Shown: piece by piece, positions 27,477 to 36,651 of the stretch
How positions within the stretch are numbered: the first letter of the stretch is position 1
Layout of the letters: each line of letters opens with the position of its first letter
From: Bryobacterales bacterium
Lineage (GTDB): Bacteria > Acidobacteriota > Terriglobia > Bryobacterales > Bryobacteraceae
Reading direction: 5' to 3'
DNA: 64,000 bases
Assembly (NCBI GenBank): GCA_025463005.1
Contig: JAOAPR010000187.1
Coordinates: forward strand, 1 to 64,000
The notes under the pieces: model-generated
Database searches by the model: none
Seen by the model: only the letters and a program-made list of their open reading frames with translations
Told to the model about the DNA's origin: nothing
Made by a program: the position numbers and the translations under genes

Positions 27477-28331
27477 TCATGCGAAACGCTCCTTGCGACG
27501 ACGCTCGGCGCGGAACATACGGTATAAAAACCCTCCCAGGATCAGAATCGTCAGCACGCCGCCGGCTTTCATGAAGTTGGTGGCAAACAGCACATACTTG
27601 TTCTCCACGGGATCGTAGTGATAGCAGAACAGCAGAACTTTTTCGATGGTGAGGGTGCTCCGGTTTTCAGCGGCCTCAGCCAGTCCGAAGCGCAGGTCGA
27701 GCGCCCGATAGTTAATGCCGTACAGATAGCGCGCGACCTTTCCTTCCGGTGTCAGGATCATGATCGCCGCCAGGTGCGCGTATTGCTGGATGCGCGGATC
27801 CCAGCGATAGTGATACCCCATCAGCTCCGCCAGCCGCTTCGCGTTATCGTCGCGATCGGTCAAAAAGTGCCAGCCGGGAGCGGGCTTCCCGTAGCTCGCC
27901 AGGTACGTCGCTTTCTTGTGGCTCGCGATTTCCGGCGTTTCGCGCGGATCGATGCTGACGCTGACGATCTCGTACTGGTCGCCGGGCGTCCAGGGCATCT
28001 GGCGCATGATCTCCACCTGGCGGTTCAGGATCAGGGTGCACAACTGCGGGCAATTGTAATAGACCAGGTTCAGAACAACCGGCCGGCCCTTGTGGAAGAA
28101 TTCCCGCAGCTTTACAGGCTGGCCGTTTTCGTCGTTGAATGTCAGGTCCAGATCGATGGAACGCCCCAGATGTTCCTCGATTCCGACGCCTACGAGTTGG
28201 GCCGGCAGACGGTCGGTGGGATCTTTAGCCGGGAGCGACGAAGAGGGGCGGTTAGTGTACTGCGCGAACGCACTGATCGCTCCCAGTGCCATCAGCACCG
28301 TCGGAAGCGTTAATGTGCGAATCGCTTTCAT
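27477..28331 (-). CDS. SCO1/SenC family copper chaperone, membrane-anchored at the C-terminus
   Basis: The 284-aa protein has a signal sequence (IRTLTLPTVLMALGAISAFA) and a thioredoxin-like SCO domain with the copper ligands CPQLC near residue 94 and a distant His in HLAAIMILTPEG or the HFLTDRDD segment. Unusually for SCO proteins, the membrane anchor is a C-terminal helix (~residues 255-275, TILILGGFLYRMF) with a basic tail. It probably loads the CuA site of CtaC, whose gene follows by 23 nt. Confidence 0.9.
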   Translation of the reverse strand: MKAIRTLTLPTVLMALGAISAFAQYTNRPSSSLPAKDPTDRLPAQLVGVGIEEHLGRSIDLDLTFNDENGQPVKLREFFHKGRPVVLNLVYYNCPQLCTLILNRQVEIMRQMPWTPGDQYEIVSVSIDPRETPEIASHKKATYLASYGKPAPGWHFLTDRDDNAKRLAELMGYHYRWDPRIQQYAHLAAIMILTPEGKVARYLYGINYRALDLRFGLAEAAENRSTLTIEKVLLFCYHYDPVENKYVLFATNFMKAGGVLTILILGGFLYRMFRAERRRKERFA

Positions 28332-28778
28332 CTATTTCTTCGCTGCCTCTGGCTGTTTTCCTGCTTCCGGTGTGGCGGGAGCTGCTGCCACGGCCGGTTC
28401 TTCAGGTTTCGGCTCGGTCGGCTTGGCGGGATAGAAAGTTTTGCCCGCAACCTGCTCGGCCAGGAACAATTCTTTGGCGCGGTCGAAGGGCAGGCGCACG
28501 CTGGACTTGGTGGGATCTGTGTATTCGTAATGATTCAGGCGCCAGTTCGACAGGCTGCGCAGCTCGTGGACTTCTTCACCAGGAACGGACAGCACCTTCT
28601 GGTAGACCGCCTCATTCCAGATCTTGTCGAAGTAGGCCTGCAGCGCCAGGATCGTGACCACCAGGGTGATCACGCTGAGAATCACAAACAGCGTGATTTT
28701 GCGAGCGGCCGGCTCGCTATGATCGAACCCTTCCCTGGGATCGTGCGGCACGGTTTCGTGATCATATTTGGTCGTCAT
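28332..28778 (-). CDS. Small single-pass membrane protein of the ACIII operon, unassigned
   Basis: The 148-aa protein has one helix (~residues 27-47), an extracytoplasmic segment with SLSNWRLNHYEYTDP and RLPFDRAKELFL, and an Ala/Pro/Glu-rich C-terminal tail (~115-148). I recognise no known domain. It lies directly after actF and its stop abuts the SCO start with no gap, so it is surely part of the operon. It may be an accessory subunit of ACIII or of the ACIII-oxidase supercomplex; that is inference from position only. Confidence 0.8.
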   Translation of the reverse strand: MTTKYDHETVPHDPREGFDHSEPAARKITLFVILSVITLVVTILALQAYFDKIWNEAVYQKVLSVPGEEVHELRSLSNWRLNHYEYTDPTKSSVRLPFDRAKELFLAEQVAGKTFYPAKPTEPKPEEPAVAAAPATPEAGKQPEAAKK

Positions 28779-28781
28779 GAC

Positions 28782-29981
28782 TTATGCGTTCTCGAAGTTC
28801 AAGCTCTGCTCAAAGCGCAGGTCGCCTACCGGGGCCAGAGCGTGTTTGCGGAAGCGGCTCCAGAACATCAGTCCGGCAACGCTGACCACTGCGCCCAGCG
28901 CGGCGAAATCCAGCCAATGGATCTGCGGGCCGTTGGGATAAAACACCGGCATGATGAGCCAGTACATATCCAGGTAAACCACAACCAGGCTCCACGCCGC
29001 CATCAAACCTACTACTTTCAGATTACGCTTGGCCGGGCGGCTCAGCAGCGTAAAGAAGGGGATGAAAAACCGAATAAATGGCAATGACAGGCTGATATAC
29101 AACCAAGCTCCCGGCATCCGGTTTCGATAGAAGATGGTCTCTTCCGGAAGATTGGCGTACCAGATCAGCATGTACTGCGAAAACGCGATGTAGGTGTAGA
29201 AGCACGTCATTGCGAACAGCCACTTGCCCAGATCGTGGTAGTGCTCGAGCGTGATGGCATTCTTGAGCACGCCGGCACGCCGGAATCCCAGGCAGATCAG
29301 CGTGACGACGGAGAAGAACGCCAGTGCCCCATCGGCAAGGTAATATAAGCCGAAAATGGTCGAGTACCAGGCGGGCTGGACCGACATCACCCAATCGAAC
29401 GCGGCCAGCGATCCCACCACCACAACCATGAACAATCCCGGAGCGCTCCAACGCGAGATCACATACATCTGCTGCTTCGAATGAGTATGATCCTGCTTGG
29501 TGGACTGGCGATAGATCGCGAAGATCCAGACCGACCACAGCAGAAACATGCCGTAGGTCCGGATCAGGAAGAATTTTTCCGTGAGATACGCTGACTTAGC
29601 CCTGAGTGCCTCGCTACCCTGAACCACGGCCGGATTAGTCCACGGGTACACGTGACTCAATCCGAACGCCAGGGGCAAGAACAGCAGCGCGCCTACCGGC
29701 AGGGTCACCATTATGTTTTCCATGATGCGGCGCAGGACCACGCTCCAGGCCGAGCCGGTGAGGTACTGCACCATTACGAAGAAGAACGCGGCTAGACCGA
29801 TCGCCGAGGTGTAGGAGAACGCCACCAGATAGGAGCGGAAGAAACGGTCGGGATCCTGGATGTAGCCCGCGATGCACGCCACGATCGAGATCAGCGCGGC
29901 CAGGACCAGGACGTTGCGGCCGGTCGACCAGCGGGCCGATTCCAGTTGGTAATTGTCGGTAACGGTAGCAGCGTGACTCAT
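28782..29981 (-). CDS. actF: Alternative complex III subunit ActF (NrfD-like, quinone-binding)
   Basis: The 399-aa protein has about ten hydrophobic segments and is a divergent NrfD-family membrane subunit, the second of the two quinol-side integral subunits of ACIII. Recognisable parts are GYIQDPDRFFRSYLVAF near residue 40, SVQPAWYSTIFGLYY near 200 and YMLIWYANLPEE near 270, typical of this family. It has less conservation of a quinone site than ActC. Its start overlaps the actE stop by 4 nt. Confidence 0.9.
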   Translation of the reverse strand: MSHAATVTDNYQLESARWSTGRNVLVLAALISIVACIAGYIQDPDRFFRSYLVAFSYTSAIGLAAFFFVMVQYLTGSAWSVVLRRIMENIMVTLPVGALLFLPLAFGLSHVYPWTNPAVVQGSEALRAKSAYLTEKFFLIRTYGMFLLWSVWIFAIYRQSTKQDHTHSKQQMYVISRWSAPGLFMVVVVGSLAAFDWVMSVQPAWYSTIFGLYYLADGALAFFSVVTLICLGFRRAGVLKNAITLEHYHDLGKWLFAMTCFYTYIAFSQYMLIWYANLPEETIFYRNRMPGAWLYISLSLPFIRFFIPFFTLLSRPAKRNLKVVGLMAAWSLVVVYLDMYWLIMPVFYPNGPQIHWLDFAALGAVVSVAGLMFWSRFRKHALAPVGDLRFEQSLNFENA

Positions 29982-30598
29982 TGCGGATTCGATCCCTTAT
30001 ACTCGACGCTCGATCTCACTTCGGGCGGTACGTCGTTCATGGTGCCGTGGGCGGCCCGTTGCAGCACGCGCACATAGGCGATGATGGCCCAGCGATCCTC
30101 CGGACGATTCTGCGCTCCGTAGGGCGGCATCGTTCGACGGCCATAAGTGATCACGTTAAAGATATCGCCGTCGGCCATTTCGACGATACGATCCTCCATC
30201 AGGTTCTGCGGCTGCCAAGCGGGCCATCGCTTGGGCACCATGCCCTTGCCGAGGCCGGTCTCATCGTGGCATGGCGAGCAGTAGGTGTTAAAGCGCCAGT
30301 GGCCTTCCGTCAGCAGCTCCTCGGTTACCTTCACCGGGCTCTTGCCGACGTAAAATTTGCCGTCCATGCCGGTGTTGAACGGATTCTCCTCAAGCATATG
30401 CCCGCGCGCGATTGCGCCTTCCGGCGGACGGCGGCTCTGGCGCATGTCGGGAAACAGATCGGTAGAGCGCTGCGGCTTGAACTTCTTCTGGTAGCGCATG
30501 TCGGGCCAAACTTGGATCGGCGGATCACGCTGGATGCTGGAACATCCCCCGACCACTAAGGCCGCAGCAATAACGACGAACTGGAGCCTGGTGTTCAT
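29978..30598 (-). CDS. actE: Alternative complex III subunit ActE (lipoprotein monoheme cytochrome c)
   Basis: The 206-aa protein starts with a lipoprotein signal peptide (lipobox VVGGC at ~15-19). A single heme-binding CSPCH lies near residue 104, and a Met-containing TYGRRTMPPYG segment near 160 may supply the axial ligand. The N-terminal part includes RYQKKFKPQ and the motif NPFNTGMDG typical of ActE. It is a peripheral electron carrier on the periplasmic face. It overlaps actD by 4 nt. Confidence 0.93.
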   Translation of the reverse strand: MNTRLQFVVIAAALVVGGCSSIQRDPPIQVWPDMRYQKKFKPQRSTDLFPDMRQSRRPPEGAIARGHMLEENPFNTGMDGKFYVGKSPVKVTEELLTEGHWRFNTYCSPCHDETGLGKGMVPKRWPAWQPQNLMEDRIVEMADGDIFNVITYGRRTMPPYGAQNRPEDRWAIIAYVRVLQRAAHGTMNDVPPEVRSSVEYKGSNPQ

Positions 30599-31188
30599 CC
30601 TTCCACCACCTCCACATCACTGGCGCCCACGCTACGCAGATCCTCGGCAGTTTTCAGCGGGTCGAACTTGGAATCGTCGGCTTCGATCACCAGCAGGAAC
30701 CGGTCATCGGTGGCGCGATGCGCATTGCGGTAATTCATCGTAGGGTGATACAGCCGCGGCAGGCCGTTCAGCGCCCACAATCCGACGAAGCAGGAAATCG
30801 CGGAGAACAGCACTGTCAGCTCGAAGCTGACCGGAATCGAATACGAGAAATCGTAGAAAGGCTTGCCGCCGATGATGAGCGGGTAATTGATCGCGCCCAC
30901 ATACCATTGCAGCAACTGAGCGGTCAGGAGCCCTGTCATGGCGAACGTCACGACGATCCAGCCGAGCTTCGAATACGGAATACCGATGGCGGCGTCGATC
31001 CCATGAACGGGGAACGGGCTCATGGCGTCCAGCTTGCGGTAGCCCATGGCGTGGATCTTGCGGCCCGCTTTCACCAGGTCCTCGGGAGTGTCAAACTCGC
31101 CCATCACGGCGTGGATCTTGTCTTCGCCGATGCCGAGCTTGTCTTTGATCTGCGCGATGATAACGTCGGGATCAGAAGGTTTAAGCAT
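30595..31188 (-). CDS. actD: Alternative complex III subunit ActD (DUF3341)
   Basis: I start at the ATG at 31188 (MLKPSDPDV), which has AGGAGG upstream and overlaps the actC stop by 8 nt; the frame is open further upstream but that lies within actC. The 197-aa protein has an N-terminal cytoplasmic domain ([24 protein letters not shown]) and two helices (~residues 93-113 and 130-150). This is the DUF3341 subunit of ACIII with no redox cofactor, holding the membrane subunits together in known structures. Confidence 0.92.
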   Translation of the reverse strand: MLKPSDPDVIIAQIKDKLGIGEDKIHAVMGEFDTPEDLVKAGRKIHAMGYRKLDAMSPFPVHGIDAAIGIPYSKLGWIVVTFAMTGLLTAQLLQWYVGAINYPLIIGGKPFYDFSYSIPVSFELTVLFSAISCFVGLWALNGLPRLYHPTMNYRNAHRATDDRFLLVIEADDSKFDPLKTAEDLRSVGASDVEVVEG

Positions 31189-32602
31189 GTTTGGGATGCC
31201 CTCCTGCTTCGGCGAATACATGTTTTTCGTGTGCCGCCACGCCTTTAACTTCGGCCATCGCGATCAGCGGCAGGAAGCGCGCGAACAACAGGAACAGCGT
31301 CAGGAACAGGCCGATGGTCCCGATGAACGTGCAGATATCGACGTACGTCGGCCGGAAATAGCCCCACGAGCTGGGCAGGAAGTCGCGGTGCAGGCTGGTG
31401 ACGATGATCACGAACCGCTCGAACCACATACCCACGTTTACCACCAGCGAAAGCACGAACATCACGGGAATACTCCGGCGCAGTCTCTTGAACCAGAAGA
31501 ACTGCGGCGAGATCACGTTGCAGCTCACCATGGTCCAGTAGGCCCACCAGTAGGGGCCGAAAGCGCGATTCACGAACGTAAAGCGCTCATACGGATTGCC
31601 GCTGTACCAGGCGATGAAGAACTCGGTCGCGTAGGCGTAGCCCACAACCGATCCGGTCACCAGGATGATCTTGTTCATGTTCTCCAGGTGCTTGATGGTG
31701 ATCAGATCGTGCAGGTTGAGCGTCCAGCGCGCGATAATCAGCAGCGTCATCACGCAGGCGAATCCGGAGAAAATCGCGCCGGCGACGAAGTAGGGCGGGA
31801 AAATCGTGGTGTGCCAGCCCGGTATCACGGACGTGGCGAAGTCGAAACTGACCACCGAGTGCACGGATAGCACCAGCGGCGTCGAAAGGCCGGCCAGAAT
31901 CAGGTAGGCCGCCTCATAGTGTCGCCAGTGCCGGGCCGAGCCGCGCCAGCCCAAGCTCAGGATCCCAAAGATCACCTGGCGGATCTTGCTGGTGGCACGA
32001 TCGCGTAACGTGGCTAGATCGGGAACCAGACCGGTAAACCAGAACAGCAGTGACACGGTGAAGTACGTCGAGACCGCAAACACGTCCCAGATCAGCGGGC
32101 TGCGGAAATTCTGCCACAGGTTCAGATCGGTGTTGGGGATCGGGAACAGCCAGTAAAATGCGCGCCACGGGCGGCCGGTGTGGAACAGCGGGAAGATGCC
32201 CGCGCACATCACGGCAAACAGGGTCATCGCTTCGGCCGAGCGGTTGATGGAGGTGCGCCACTTCTGGCGGAACAGAAACAGAATGGCGGAAATCAGCGTG
32301 CCGGCGTGGCCGATACCGATCCAGAAAACGAAGTTCGTGATATCCCAGGCCCAGCCGACCGGCCGGTTATTGCCCCATACGCCGATACCGGTGCTCACCA
32401 GGTAGGTGAGCATCGCGCCCAGCAGGAGCACGATCGAGCCGGTGAAGGCCAGGGTGATCCAGTATTTGAGCGGGGTCTCCCAGACCTTCGCCTCGACGAT
32501 GGTACTGATCTGGTCGGTGAGATCGTGGAGATCCTTGCCGCCTTGTACAAGAGGCGGGTTGACCTCCATCAACTGCGGATCTTGTTGGACTACTACGCTC
32601 AT
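31181..32602 (-). CDS. actC: Alternative complex III subunit ActC (NrfD/PsrC family)
   Basis: The 473-aa protein has about ten helices and is the main membrane quinol-oxidising subunit. Characteristic stretches are [18 protein letters not shown] near residue 85, [14 protein letters not shown] near 145, and [16 protein letters not shown] near 245. It is the NrfD-type protein that receives electrons from menaquinol and passes them to the Fe-S/cytochrome subunits. A 133-nt gap with an inverted-repeat element separates it from actB, the only large gap inside the operon. Confidence 0.94.
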   Translation of the reverse strand: MSVVVQQDPQLMEVNPPLVQGGKDLHDLTDQISTIVEAKVWETPLKYWITLAFTGSIVLLLGAMLTYLVSTGIGVWGNNRPVGWAWDITNFVFWIGIGHAGTLISAILFLFRQKWRTSINRSAEAMTLFAVMCAGIFPLFHTGRPWRAFYWLFPIPNTDLNLWQNFRSPLIWDVFAVSTYFTVSLLFWFTGLVPDLATLRDRATSKIRQVIFGILSLGWRGSARHWRHYEAAYLILAGLSTPLVLSVHSVVSFDFATSVIPGWHTTIFPPYFVAGAIFSGFACVMTLLIIARWTLNLHDLITIKHLENMNKIILVTGSVVGYAYATEFFIAWYSGNPYERFTFVNRAFGPYWWAYWTMVSCNVISPQFFWFKRLRRSIPVMFVLSLVVNVGMWFERFVIIVTSLHRDFLPSSWGYFRPTYVDICTFIGTIGLFLTLFLLFARFLPLIAMAEVKGVAAHEKHVFAEAGGHPKHA

Positions 32603-32624
32603 GCAGTTCTCCTGCGTGGAAAGA

Positions 32625-32704
32625 GGGGACAGACTACTCTGTCCCCTCCCGCAAACTTTTCACTTCGCGTACAAACGTGGGAGTGGACAGAGCGGTCTGT
32701 CCCC
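32625..32704. repeat. 80-bp REP-like inverted-repeat element between actB and actC
   Basis: Two 26-nt arms (32625-32650 and 32679-32704) are inverted copies matching at 23 of 26 positions, separated by 28 nt. Each arm is itself palindromic around GGGGACAG ... CTGTCCCC. This is the architecture of REP/BIME-type elements moved by REP-associated tyrosine transposases. No transposase is in the window. It could fold into two hairpins in the operon mRNA and affect stability or processing. Confidence 0.8.
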
Positions 32705-32735
32705 GTTTTCTGCTTCACGTGAAGTAATCCGATCA

Positions 32736-35700
32736 TCATGATGCTTCCAGCTCCGGATTGGGATTGCGCAGCCGCCCCAGATATGTCGTGCGCGGCTTCA
32801 CATCGAGCTCCGCCAGCAACGCGTAATTGCGCTCCTGCGCTTTCAGTTTCGCGACCTTGCTGTTGGGGTCGTTGATATTGCCGAACGCGATCGCGTCGGC
32901 CGGACAGGTTTGCTGGCAGGCGGTCACCACCTGCTCCGCATTGAGCTGCTTGCGTCCGTCGGTCTTGGCGGTGATACGAGCTTCCTGGATTCGCTGCACG
33001 CAGTAGGTGCACTTTTCCATGATTCCGCGCATGCGGACGGTCACATCCGGGTTGTAGACCATGGACATCAGTTCCGGCTCGATCCGGCGCCGCTCCAGGA
33101 AATTCTTGTGCCAGTCGAGGAAATTGAAGTGGCGGACCTTGAACGGACAGTTGTTGGAGCAGTACCGCGTGCCGACGCAGCGGTTATACGCCATGTCGTT
33201 CAGCCCTTCGGGACTATGCGTGGTGGCCTGCACCGGACAGACGTTTTCGCACGGCGCGTTTTCGCACTGCATGCACGGAATAGGCTGCTCGACCGCGCGA
33301 GGATCGTCTTCCGATCCGACGTAGTAGCGGTCCATGCGCAGCCAGTGCATTTCGCGGCCTTTGAGAACCTGCGCCTTGCCCACGACGGGCACGTTGTTTT
33401 CGGCCTGGCAGGCGACCACGCAGGCATTGCAGCCGGTGCAGGCGCCGAGGTCGATCGCCATGCCCCACTGCAGACCTTCCCACTTGCGCTCCGGATAAAT
33501 CGAGTGGAGCTCGGGGACCTCCTGCATGTCCTCGATGACCTTGCGTTCTTTCCTGTACTCCTCGATGGTGGTTTCGCGATAAACGGGCCGCGTGTGAGGT
33601 TGGCCCATCAAGGTCGGCTCGACCATCGAACCGTGCTCCTGCACCGAAGCGTGCTGATGGAAATCGCCAGTCGCGGTGAGGGTGAAATCCGGGGCGAACC
33701 AGAATGCATTCGAGGTGCGGATCAGGCTTGCGTTGAAGCCCACCTCTTTGCCGACGCTGCCGCAGCGCGGGCGTCCGTAGCCGAGCGAGATGGTAACTGC
33801 GTTATCGGCATGGCCCGGCTGGATCATGACCGCGGCCTCGAGCTTCACATTCCCGCGCGACAGCGAAATCATGTCGCCGTCTTTCAGTTTCCGCTCGCGC
33901 GCCATCGCCGGACTGATCAACGCGGCATGACCCCACACCAGCTTGGTGATCGGATCGGGTGCTTCCTGCATCCAGGCGTTGTTGGCGAAGCGGCCGTCCC
34001 ATGCGGTGGCGCTGGGAACGAATCCGACTTCGATACCGCCTCCGGGTGCGGCCGGCGCCGGAGCTTGTATTTTCCCTACGGTAGGCTTCACCTCGACCGC
34101 AGCGCTGCCGGCGATCACACCGTCATTCAGGGCCTTGCGCCAGGTATTTTCCTTTGATGTTGCAGGCCACTGAACAGTCCAGAAGTTCTTGACCAGGTCG
34201 TGCCCTTTGCGATCTTTCGAATCGAGCAGCAGGGCCATCACTTCGATGGCGCTCTTTCCGCCGAAAATCGGCTCGATCATGGGCTGCTGGACGGCGACGA
34301 CGCCATCGGTCGCTCGCGCATCGCCCCAGGCTTCAAGATAATGCGCCTCGGGCAAGTGCCACTTCGAAGCCATGGCGGTTTCATCGTCTTCCGCGCCCAG
34401 ATGAATCGAGTTGGCGACCTTCGCCAGCGCAGCGGAGAATTGGAGATCGGCGGGAGCGGTGTAGGCGGGATTCCCACCAAGAATGATGAGGGTCGACACC
34501 TGACCACCGTTGATTTCGCCGGTCAGAGCCTTGAGCGCATCCACGCCGGATTCGACGCGGTCGGCTGTGGCGACCTTGGTGAAGGTGACGGTCGATCCCG
34601 CGGCGCCCAGCGTCTGATTGATTTGGTGAGCCAGCGCGTGGACCACAGCAGGCTGGCGCGGTCCGGCGACCACCAGGGCTTCCTTGCCGGCGGCCTTGAG
34701 ATCTTTTGCGAGCGCGGCGATAAATTTTGCACGTTTGTCATTGCCGGCCGGTGGCGCGTTCAGCGCGGCGACAAGATCCGCCGCGAACTGCTGCACGTCC
34801 CCGCCCCGCATGCGGAGGCGGTGCTCGGCATTCGCGCCGGTCAGTGAGAACTGGCTCTCGACCACGTACAAGCGGCTGATTTTTTCCAGATCCTCGTCGG
34901 AGTTGACGTGCCGGTTCCTCGAAAACAGTTTGGTGGCGAGCGGCGTGGGCCAGTCGAGACCCAGGAAATCGTAATCCAGCGAAAGAATGACTTTGGCTTT
35001 ATCGAACTGCGGATGAACGTTGACGGCCTGCCCGAAAGCCAGCATCGCTCCGGCGCGCTCATTGTCGCGGGCGATCGATTCGTATTCCACCCACTTCGCC
35101 TTGGGCCATTTTTTCAGCGCGTCCGCGCGCATGCTTTCAAGCGTGGGCGAAAGCACCGTCTCGCTCAGAAAGCGCAGCCCCGAGCCATCGCCCAGAGACA
35201 ATCCCTTGACGGCGGCTTCAAACTTCTCCCAGCTGGATTCCTTGCCGCCTTCTAAAACCACTTTCGACCGGTCGGGATCGTAAACTCCCAGCACGCTGGC
35301 CTGAGCCAGAGTCAACGCCGCGCCAAGGCTGGCGGGATGATCCGGATTCCCTTCGATCTTGGTGGGACGGCCTTCGTAGGTCTGAACGACCACACCCGAA
35401 GCGTGTCCACCCAACACAAAAGCGCTGGTGTAGTTGTAGGGCGACCCCGGAACGTAATCCTCGCGCCCGCGGGCTTGCGGGGCCATGCGCAATTCGGGGC
35501 GGCGGCACGCGGCTAGTCCGGCTAACCCGAACGATGCCGCCATGATCTTCAGCATGGAGCGGCGCGAATTGCCGTCCAGCACCGCCGCTGCGTCTTCCGG
35601 AAACTCGCGCTCAACCCATTGACGGAATTCGGGCGTGTCGGCGAGCTGATCCAGACTGCGCCAGTATTGGGGGCCGTTAGCCGCTCCATTACTGTCGCTG

Positions 35701-35756
35701 CTCGGTAGTGGCGTCGGGTTCTGGTTGGTTATCTGGACTAAACTCGTCTTTTCCAT
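32736..35756 (-). CDS. actB: Alternative complex III subunit ActB (molybdopterin-oxidoreductase-like plus Fe-S)
   Basis: The 1006-aa protein joins two modules. Near residues 63-90 is a Tat motif (NSRRSMLKI) followed by a hydrophobic stretch ending LAAC, preceded by a longer N-terminal extension typical of ActB. Residues ~95-760 resemble the molybdopterin oxidoreductase fold but carry no Mo ligand in known ACIII. Residues ~775-980 are a ferredoxin-like region with four cysteine clusters: CTGCNACVVAC, CMQCENAPCENVC, CVGTRYCSNNC and CTYCVQRI with a later CQQTC. These would hold three [4Fe-4S] and one [3Fe-4S] centre. It is the central electron-transfer subunit. Confidence 0.95.
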   Translation of the reverse strand: MEKTSLVQITNQNPTPLPSSDSNGAANGPQYWRSLDQLADTPEFRQWVEREFPEDAAAVLDGNSRRSMLKIMAASFGLAGLAACRRPELRMAPQARGREDYVPGSPYNYTSAFVLGGHASGVVVQTYEGRPTKIEGNPDHPASLGAALTLAQASVLGVYDPDRSKVVLEGGKESSWEKFEAAVKGLSLGDGSGLRFLSETVLSPTLESMRADALKKWPKAKWVEYESIARDNERAGAMLAFGQAVNVHPQFDKAKVILSLDYDFLGLDWPTPLATKLFSRNRHVNSDEDLEKISRLYVVESQFSLTGANAEHRLRMRGGDVQQFAADLVAALNAPPAGNDKRAKFIAALAKDLKAAGKEALVVAGPRQPAVVHALAHQINQTLGAAGSTVTFTKVATADRVESGVDALKALTGEINGGQVSTLIILGGNPAYTAPADLQFSAALAKVANSIHLGAEDDETAMASKWHLPEAHYLEAWGDARATDGVVAVQQPMIEPIFGGKSAIEVMALLLDSKDRKGHDLVKNFWTVQWPATSKENTWRKALNDGVIAGSAAVEVKPTVGKIQAPAPAAPGGGIEVGFVPSATAWDGRFANNAWMQEAPDPITKLVWGHAALISPAMARERKLKDGDMISLSRGNVKLEAAVMIQPGHADNAVTISLGYGRPRCGSVGKEVGFNASLIRTSNAFWFAPDFTLTATGDFHQHASVQEHGSMVEPTLMGQPHTRPVYRETTIEEYRKERKVIEDMQEVPELHSIYPERKWEGLQWGMAIDLGACTGCNACVVACQAENNVPVVGKAQVLKGREMHWLRMDRYYVGSEDDPRAVEQPIPCMQCENAPCENVCPVQATTHSPEGLNDMAYNRCVGTRYCSNNCPFKVRHFNFLDWHKNFLERRRIEPELMSMVYNPDVTVRMRGIMEKCTYCVQRIQEARITAKTDGRKQLNAEQVVTACQQTCPADAIAFGNINDPNSKVAKLKAQERNYALLAELDVKPRTTYLGRLRNPNPELEAS

Positions 35757-36400
35757 TACCTATGGCACCCCGAGCAATTCGTAGGCGGGTTCAAATGTTT
35801 CTGCGCGATGATCTCGCGGCCGATTTCGCTGGGGTCCCGATCGGGCACCCAGTCGAGCTGCGTGACCAGCTCCGCTGGCCGCACGTTAGGCGCGGGGTTG
35901 CGGTGGCAGTCCAGGCACATCGCCATGTTGAGCGGTTTCTCCTGGTGGACCTCTACCATCTGGTCGATCCGGCCATGACAGCTCACACAGCTCACACCGG
36001 CGGTGACATGCGCGCGATGGTTAAAATAGACGTAGTCGGGCAATACGTGGATTTTTTTCCAGGGAATGGCCTCGCCGGTCTCATACGATTGCCGGACCAG
36101 TTCCAGACGCGGGCTCTTATCCTTAACTTTTTGGTGGCAGCCCATGCAGATCTCGGTTCCGGGAATGGCCGCGTAGGCTCCGCGGTAGACAGTGTAGTGA
36201 CAATAGAAACAGTTGAGTCCTAACTGCCCGGCATGTAGTTTGTGGCTGTAGGGAACGGGCTGTTCCGGCTGGTAGCCGGTATCGATTACGGTCGGATAGC
36301 TGTAGTAAGTGTATGCTCCGATGGTGGCCACCGCGCCGAGACCGATCACGGCGCCGAGCACTTTGAGAATGATGTCAGACGACTTCGGAAAAATAGCCAT
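35756..36400 (-). CDS. actA: Alternative complex III subunit ActA (pentaheme cytochrome c)
   Basis: The 214-aa protein has an N-terminal membrane anchor (~residues 10-33) and five CxxCH motifs: CFYCH, CMGCH, CVSCH, CLDCH and the C-terminal CSGCH. ActA in characterised ACIII also carries five hemes. It takes electrons from ActB and hands them to ActE or the oxidase. It is the first gene of the operon and its stop shares a base with the actB start. The divergent sensor kinase begins about 250 nt away, so the operon promoter lies in 36401-36650. Confidence 0.95.
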   Translation of the reverse strand: MAIFPKSSDIILKVLGAVIGLGAVATIGAYTYYSYPTVIDTGYQPEQPVPYSHKLHAGQLGLNCFYCHYTVYRGAYAAIPGTEICMGCHQKVKDKSPRLELVRQSYETGEAIPWKKIHVLPDYVYFNHRAHVTAGVSCVSCHGRIDQMVEVHQEKPLNMAMCLDCHRNPAPNVRPAELVTQLDWVPDRDPSEIGREIIAQKHLNPPTNCSGCHR

Positions 36401-36651
36401 CTTTTGTAATGGTCCTTGGCGTTTCCACCCCTGGCTTCAAAACCAGCGCGCACACCTCGCCACGATCATGCAAACCGACCGGACGGACGCAGCTTGGTTT
36501 CCCGTACTTCCCCAACCTTGCTCGAATTTGGGCTTCTTTAGTTTCTACCACGACCGGAGACCTTCTGCAAGCGGAGCAACTATTCTTGTCTAGCCGGATC
36601 AGCTACAGTTTAACAAGAACTTTCGGCAACCTCAAGGTAAGGCCGAAATTA

